Shown here: positions 60,393 through 64,000 of the stretch, piece by piece
How positions within the stretch are numbered: position 1 is the first letter of the stretch
Layout: the number at the start of each line of letters is the position of its first letter
Assembly: GCA_017621845.1 (NCBI GenBank)
Contig: JAGASI010000001.1
Span: 96,052 to 160,051 of the forward strand
DNA from: Muribaculaceae bacterium
GTDB taxonomy: Bacteria; Bacteroidota; Bacteroidia; Bacteroidales; Muribaculaceae
Direction: 5' to 3'
Length of the DNA stretch: 64,000 bases
Position numbers and translations under genes: made by a program
The notes under the pieces: model-generated
What the model was told of the DNA's origin: nothing
The model's input: only the letters and a program-made list of their open reading frames with translations
The model's database searches: none

Positions 60393-61682
60393 ATGAACCA
60401 AACGTCTGACAAACCTCGCATGATAGTTATAGGTGGCGGCTTTGCAGGTCTTAATTTCCTAAAAAAGCTCGACACAACCCAATGGGACATAGTACTCATC
60501 GACCGCAACAACTACCACTCATTTCCCCCTCTGTTCTATCAAGTAGCATCCTCGGGACTTGATCCAGGCAGTATCAGCTTCCCTCTGAGACGAGAGATGA
60601 GACGCCGCCACATGCAAGGGGTGCGTTACCACATGGGCGAAGTCAAATGCATTGACACCACCAAGCATCAGGTACACACCCAATATGAGACATTGAATTA
60701 TGACAAACTCATAATCGCCGCCGGCAGTACAAACAACTACTTCAACATCCCGGAACTCGAGAAACATGTCTATACCATCAAATCGACAGCCGAAGCCATA
60801 CGCTGCCGTAACGACATCCTCGACCGGCTGGAACGGGCTACTCTCGAGAGGGATCCGGCAACCAGACGTCGCATGCTCACCTTCACCATCATCGGCGGCG
60901 GACCGGCCGGTGTGGAAATTGCCGGAGCCCTCGGCGAGATGAAACGATATATACTCAAACGCGAATACCCCACAATTGACCCCGACGAGGTTAACGTCAT
61001 ACTCCTTGAAGGCTCTGACAAATTGCTAAGAGCCATGAGCGAACAATCCTCGGCCCACGCCCTGGAGTATATGGGCCACTTGATGGTTGAAGTAAGACTG
61101 AACACCGCAGTACAAACATATGAAAATGGCGTAGTTCATATTGCCGATGGGTCAGAAATAATTTCTGACACCGTAATCTGGACTGCCGGCATCACAGGCA
61201 TACCATTTGAATGGATTGGTCAACAACCGGACAAAGCCCCGGGAGGACGTATTCCCGTTGATGAATTCAACCATGTTCAAGGCATAGACGATGTATATGC
61301 CCTCGGCGATATATGCTACCACGCCGACGAGACATGGCCTCGCGGATGTCCCCAGCTTGCCCAAGTAGCTATACAACAAGGACGCCGTCTGGCCAAAAAC
61401 CTTAACAAACCACATAAAAAAAAGCCATTTAAATATAACGACAAGGGAACAATGGCAACAGTCGGACGCAACAGAGCTGTCGCCGATATTGGCAAAATGC
61501 ACTTCTATGGACGTCCGGCTTGGTTCACTTGGATGTTTGTCCACCTAATATCGCTACTGGGCATGCGCAACAAGCTCACCGTGCTTATAACATGGACATG
61601 GTCCTATTTCACTTACAGCTCATCCCTGAGACTGCTCATCCACCCTACCCGATATCCCAAACGCACCAGATGGGGAGAATAA
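60393..61682 (+). CDS. Type II NADH:quinone oxidoreductase (NDH-2)
   Basis: 429 residues from the ATG at 60393, which puts the FAD-binding VIGGGFAGLNF right at the N-terminus; upstream extension would only add a random hydrophobic stretch. The NADH-binding TIIGGGPAGVEIAG lies near 165. The conserved quinone-side GDICYH comes before a C-terminal amphipathic region (LGMRNKLTVLITWTWSYFTY as parts) for membrane attachment. It feeds electrons to menaquinone without pumping protons, which connects with the isochorismate synthase encoded in this window. Confidence 0.92.
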   Translation: MNQTSDKPRMIVIGGGFAGLNFLKKLDTTQWDIVLIDRNNYHSFPPLFYQVASSGLDPGSISFPLRREMRRRHMQGVRYHMGEVKCIDTTKHQVHTQYETLNYDKLIIAAGSTNNYFNIPELEKHVYTIKSTAEAIRCRNDILDRLERATLERDPATRRRMLTFTIIGGGPAGVEIAGALGEMKRYILKREYPTIDPDEVNVILLEGSDKLLRAMSEQSSAHALEYMGHLMVEVRLNTAVQTYENGVVHIADGSEIISDTVIWTAGITGIPFEWIGQQPDKAPGGRIPVDEFNHVQGIDDVYALGDICYHADETWPRGCPQLAQVAIQQGRRLAKNLNKPHKKKPFKYNDKGTMATVGRNRAVADIGKMHFYGRPAWFTWMFVHLISLLGMRNKLTVLITWTWSYFTYSSSLRLLIHPTRYPKRTRWGE

Positions 61683-61784
61683 GCCCTATCCCATGCCTCG
61701 GCACAATCCATACACACTCTTTGCTTCAGCTACTTCTGATGACCAATTATAAATAACAATAATTGTTAAGAATTGAGCATGGAT

Positions 61785-61815
61785 TTTGTCGGGGCATTAA
61801 ATTAAACTAAATTTG
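61785..61815 (+). promoter_or_regulatory. Promoter for the ECF sigma/sensor cassette
   Basis: TTTG at 61785-61788 and TAAATTTG at 61808-61815, 19 bp apart, 45 bp before the sigma-factor ATG. It resembles a housekeeping promoter rather than an autoregulated ECF promoter. Confidence 0.65.
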
Positions 61816-61860
61816 CACATCAATTCATCATACAACCCCAATTTCCCAATTAAATTAAAA

Positions 61861-62430
61861 ATGAGTACAGCTTTAATTAAAGACGATGCCGAGCTGGTGT
61901 CACGACTGCGAACACCCGGCCAATGCCGCAAGGCATTTGAGGATGTCATCAAGCTGTACTCCGAGCCTCTATACCACACCATAAGACGTCTTGTACCCAA
62001 CCACGAGGACACCAATGACCTTCTACAAAACACCTTTGTCAAGGCATGGATGTCCCTTGAAAATTTTCGTGGTGATGCCAAACTTTCCACCTGGCTATAT
62101 AAAATAGCCATCAACGAGAGCCTCACACATCTGGCACGCGAGCGTAAACGCCAAAACCTCTCTCTCGATGACCAAGAGTCGGCTATCATCAATCAAATTG
62201 AAGCTGACGAATACTTTGATGGCAACCAGGCAGACCTATTGCTAAGAAAAGCCATCGCTACCCTCCCCGAAAAACAACGCCTCGTTTTCAATATGAAATA
62301 CTTTGACGAGATGAAGTATGAAGAAATGTCAGACATATTAGGAACAAGCGTGGGTGCATTGAAAACTTCTTACCACCTGGCCGTTAAAAAAATCGAGAAT
62401 TTTGTTAAAAAAAATTCACTCCAGAATTAA
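61861..62430 (+). CDS. ECF-type RNA polymerase sigma-70 factor
   Basis: 189 residues from the ATG at 61861. Region 2: DTNDLLQNTFVKAWMSLENF and LSTWLYKIAINESLTHL. Region 4: LPEKQRLVFNMKYFDEMKYEEM, then SVGALKTSYHLAVKKIE, the recognition helix. It is followed by two small genes, a one-helix membrane protein and an exported Spy-like protein, which together look like an envelope-stress sensing unit. Unlike the first ECF factor in this window (24.6-25.1 kb) it keeps a longer linker between regions 2 and 4. Confidence 0.94.
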   Translation: MSTALIKDDAELVSRLRTPGQCRKAFEDVIKLYSEPLYHTIRRLVPNHEDTNDLLQNTFVKAWMSLENFRGDAKLSTWLYKIAINESLTHLARERKRQNLSLDDQESAIINQIEADEYFDGNQADLLLRKAIATLPEKQRLVFNMKYFDEMKYEEMSDILGTSVGALKTSYHLAVKKIENFVKKNSLQN

Positions 62431-62495
62431 ACCTTTTAAAACCGGCATAGTCTTACCAATACAAAGCTTCAAAAACACCCCACAGTCACCACGAG

Positions 62496-62933
62496 ATGAA
62501 AGAAATAAAAGAGATAATACCTAACAGCACACACAGCGACGGCATAAAAGTCCCCGAAGGATACTTCGAGGACTTTGCCGCGCGTATGTCTCAAATTCTG
62601 CCCGAGCGTCCCGAGTTAGACGTGAGAAAAATCACTCCGCCTCGCAGTATCTGGCAACGTGTCAGGCCATACGCTTTCATGGCTGCTATGTTTGCAGGCG
62701 TCTGGTGCATGCTTAAAATGTTTACCATGATGTCGGGAGTTTCCACAGAAATTTCATTTGACAACGACCCCGTCCTATCCGATGCAGCTTCCAACGATAT
62801 AATCGTTTCTGAAATCATTGACGATGTATCCCACTATGAATTTTACGAATACTGTGACTATGAACTCCTTAACGCCGATTCACTCGGCCTTGACATCGAT
62901 ACATCTAAAGTCTCAGGATTAGTCATCGAATAA
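62496..62933 (+). CDS. Single-pass membrane protein, probable anti-sigma regulator
   Basis: 145 residues: a cytoplasmic N-terminal part (VPEGYFEDFAARMSQILP pattern seen in proteins beside ECF sigma genes), one membrane helix around 65-84, then an acidic periplasmic part. It starts 65 bp after the sigma gene. No zinc anti-sigma (ZAS) His-Cys motif is present, so an anti-sigma role rests on position and topology. Confidence 0.75.
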   Translation: MKEIKEIIPNSTHSDGIKVPEGYFEDFAARMSQILPERPELDVRKITPPRSIWQRVRPYAFMAAMFAGVWCMLKMFTMMSGVSTEISFDNDPVLSDAASNDIIVSEIIDDVSHYEFYEYCDYELLNADSLGLDIDTSKVSGLVIE

Positions 62934-62951
62934 ACCTCATTCCCTCTAATA

Positions 62952-63407
62952 ATGAAATTGCGTCTCATTTACATCCTACTACTCTCGGCTTTTGCAATAC
63001 CTCTTTCACTCGCTTCTCAACCCTCCCAGGCCGAGATTGACAACTATCGTACCAAAATCAAACAATATAAACGACAGATTATCACCAAAGAGCTTGACCT
63101 CTCACGCGAGACCGCCAATAAGTTCTTCCCCATATATGAAAAAATGGACGAAGAGCTCGAGAAAGTTGGTCACGACACTTATATACTGGAAACCCGCACC
63201 ATAAAAAATGCCAACGCCTCTGAACTTGACTGTGAGACAACGGCTCGCGCGCTTTTTGAACAGAAAAAAAATGAAGGCGAAATTGAGCTCCGATACTTTG
63301 AAAAATTCCGCTCCATACTTTCGCCACGTCAATTATTGATGCTTAAAAATGCTGAACGGAAATTCAGACGACAAGTCATACAACACTTCAGAGACCGAAA
63401 CGACTAA
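62952..63407 (+). CDS. Exported helical protein, Spy/CpxP-like sensor of the ECF cassette
   Basis: 151 residues with a clear signal peptide (MKLRL, hydrophobic to about 20, cleavage near LASQP). The mature part is helical and strongly charged, with LSPRQLLMLKNAERKFRR near the end, reminiscent of the LTxxQ motifs of Spy/CpxP periplasmic stress sensors. It lies 18 bp after the membrane-protein gene, and a strong terminator follows. It could sense misfolded envelope protein and feed back on the sigma factor; inferred. Confidence 0.75.
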   Translation: MKLRLIYILLLSAFAIPLSLASQPSQAEIDNYRTKIKQYKRQIITKELDLSRETANKFFPIYEKMDEELEKVGHDTYILETRTIKNANASELDCETTARALFEQKKNEGEIELRYFEKFRSILSPRQLLMLKNAERKFRRQVIQHFRDRND

Positions 63408-63441
63408 ATAAACTAAATACAGACACTTTCCCAATTTATAC

Positions 63442-63473
63442 AGGTTGCACCTCCTGAGTGTGCAACCTTTTTT
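63442..63473 (+). terminator. Strong intrinsic terminator of the ECF cassette
   Basis: aggttgcac (63442-63450) pairs with gtgcaacct (63460-63468) around a 9-base loop, followed by TTTTTT at 63468-63473. Confidence 0.85.
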
Positions 63474-63654
63474 GTAACCCGGCCTAAATACACGATAATT
63501 ACGGCTCAACGAATAGGCGTAACCATCCGAACAGTAACCATCCGAAACAAGCCGACAGAATCCCATTCATCGTATCTACCCCCAATTAGCACTATTTCAG
63601 TCACCTCTGATAAAGAAATTATGGCGATAGAGGGTCTTGAGGTATTAAGAATAG
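63474..63654. other. Non-coding stretch with a short tandem repeat
   Basis: No convincing gene. A 13-bp word (gtaaccatccgaa) occurs twice, at 63519-63531 and 63534-63546. A plus-strand frame is open from about 63471 to 63660 but has no upstream ATG, so it is either chance or gene debris. Confidence 0.4.
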
Positions 63655-63750
63655 ATTAAGGGTGCACCTTACTCACTCAAGCTCACCATCAAGAAATTCG
63701 CTGACTGCCTCGAACACGTCCGTGAAATCGCTATCTACGACGAAAGCGAA
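63655..63750 (+). pseudogene. C-terminal remnant of an unidentified gene
   Basis: From just after a TAG at 63652 to the TGA at 63750 the frame reads like real protein (LKLTIKKFADCLEHV, then REIAIYDESE), with no start codon. A proper intrinsic terminator follows 26 bp later. I take it as the surviving tail of a deleted gene. The family is not recognised. Confidence 0.35.
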
Positions 63751-63775
63751 TGACGTTTCCCGACCCACCTCTCAG

Positions 63776-63803
63776 CGGCTCACCCCAAAAGTGAGCCGTT
63801 TTT
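63776..63803 (+). terminator. Intrinsic terminator
   Basis: cggctcac (63776-63783) and gtgagccg (63791-63798) form an 8-bp GC-rich stem with a 7-base loop, followed by TTTTT. Confidence 0.8.
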
Positions 63804-63946
63804 CGGCTTTCAATCTGCTGATTATTCGTTATTTAACATTGTTTAACGGGGGGGGTAATTTTAGTAACTATTCAGCCAAAGGATAGTGCCTGATTATTCT
63901 GTAGTACAAAAGTGAGTTAATCCACTGAAAACCATTAGAATTAGTG

Positions 63947-63987
63947 GCGATTTTATTTGGCAATCTCAAATAAAATCGCTATCTTTG
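63947..63987 (+). promoter_or_regulatory. Promoter with embedded operator-like palindrome, for a gene beyond the edge
   Basis: TTTG (63956-63959) and TATCTTTG (63980-63987) are 20 bp apart. A 13-bp perfect inverted repeat, gcgattttatttg (63947-63959) and caaataaaatcgc (63967-63979), with a 7-base centre, overlaps the -33 element and fills the spacer. A protein bound here would block RNA polymerase, so this is a good repressor-site candidate. Confidence 0.65.
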
Positions 63988-64000
63988 TATCTGTGAAACA

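Noticed and set aside
63662..63886. Plus-strand open frame of about 74 residues
   Set aside because: Ser/Thr-rich, runs through a terminator hairpin and a G8 run, and overlaps a more protein-like remnant in another frame; no sign of a real gene.

Overview
The window reads as a stretch of chromosome from an anaerobic, gut-type Bacteroidales bacterium, most like the Muribaculaceae or their relatives. This rests on four things. Most starts lack a clear Shine-Dalgarno, and many upstream regions carry the Bacteroidetes -7 box TAnnTTTG. The oxygen-sensitive ribonucleotide reductase NrdD/NrdG is present. A large secreted C10 cysteine protease ends in a type IX secretion (T9SS)-like sorting domain. 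Typical Bacteroidales families occur throughout (DUF4296 lipoprotein, DUF5063 protein, cysteine-poor DksA-like protein, M13 and M18 peptidases). The species assignment is inference.

Layout. 1-10.8 kb is almost all on the minus strand: dnaJ (cut by the window edge) with grpE, lepA-ispE, a small lipoprotein, nrdD-nrdG, and a pair made of a lipid A phosphoethanolamine transferase-like enzyme and an Omp85-type barrel. 11-24 kb is on the plus strand: clpC, htpG, an internally deleted IS5-family element, guaB, then an envelope-biogenesis group of two parvulin-type foldases and an OstA/LptA-like protein. 24-30.4 kb holds an ECF sigma factor with a membrane partner, a short isochorismate synthase, and the C10 protease gene, which is broken by a frameshift and has lost its normal start. 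30.6-46.2 kb is a long plus-strand housekeeping run: thrC, an acyltransferase, a nitrilase-like amidase, panC-panD, ffh, folD, a CapA-like protein, a LolE-like permease, rsfS-ftsH, prfA, pyrF, a glycosyltransferase and radC. 46.3-50.3 kb is on the minus strand: an M18 aminopeptidase and the yicC-gmk-nadD-DUF5063 group. 50.6-63.4 kb is on the plus strand: ileS, a dksA-like gene, lspA, a DUF4296 lipoprotein, an ABC-F protein, an M13 peptidase, NDH-2, and an ECF sigma/membrane/periplasmic-sensor trio. 63.4-64 kb is non-coding, with terminators, a coding remnant and a well-formed promoter/operator for a gene beyond the edge.

How the genes work together. Two themes stand out above ordinary housekeeping. 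One is protein quality control (DnaJ/GrpE, ClpC, HtpG, FtsH, SurA-like foldases, trigger-type regulation by ECF factors). The other is envelope assembly (OstA-like protein, Omp85 barrel, EptA-like enzyme, LolE-like permease, LspA, acyltransferase).

I did not find a clear new defence or mobile system. The signals most worth following are the 698-bp deleted IS with covarying subterminal hairpins, the protease gene interrupted at an A8 tract, the palindromic thrC upstream region, the promoter-embedded palindrome at the right edge, and the two ECF sigma cassettes. No tRNA, rRNA or CRISPR array was recognised.
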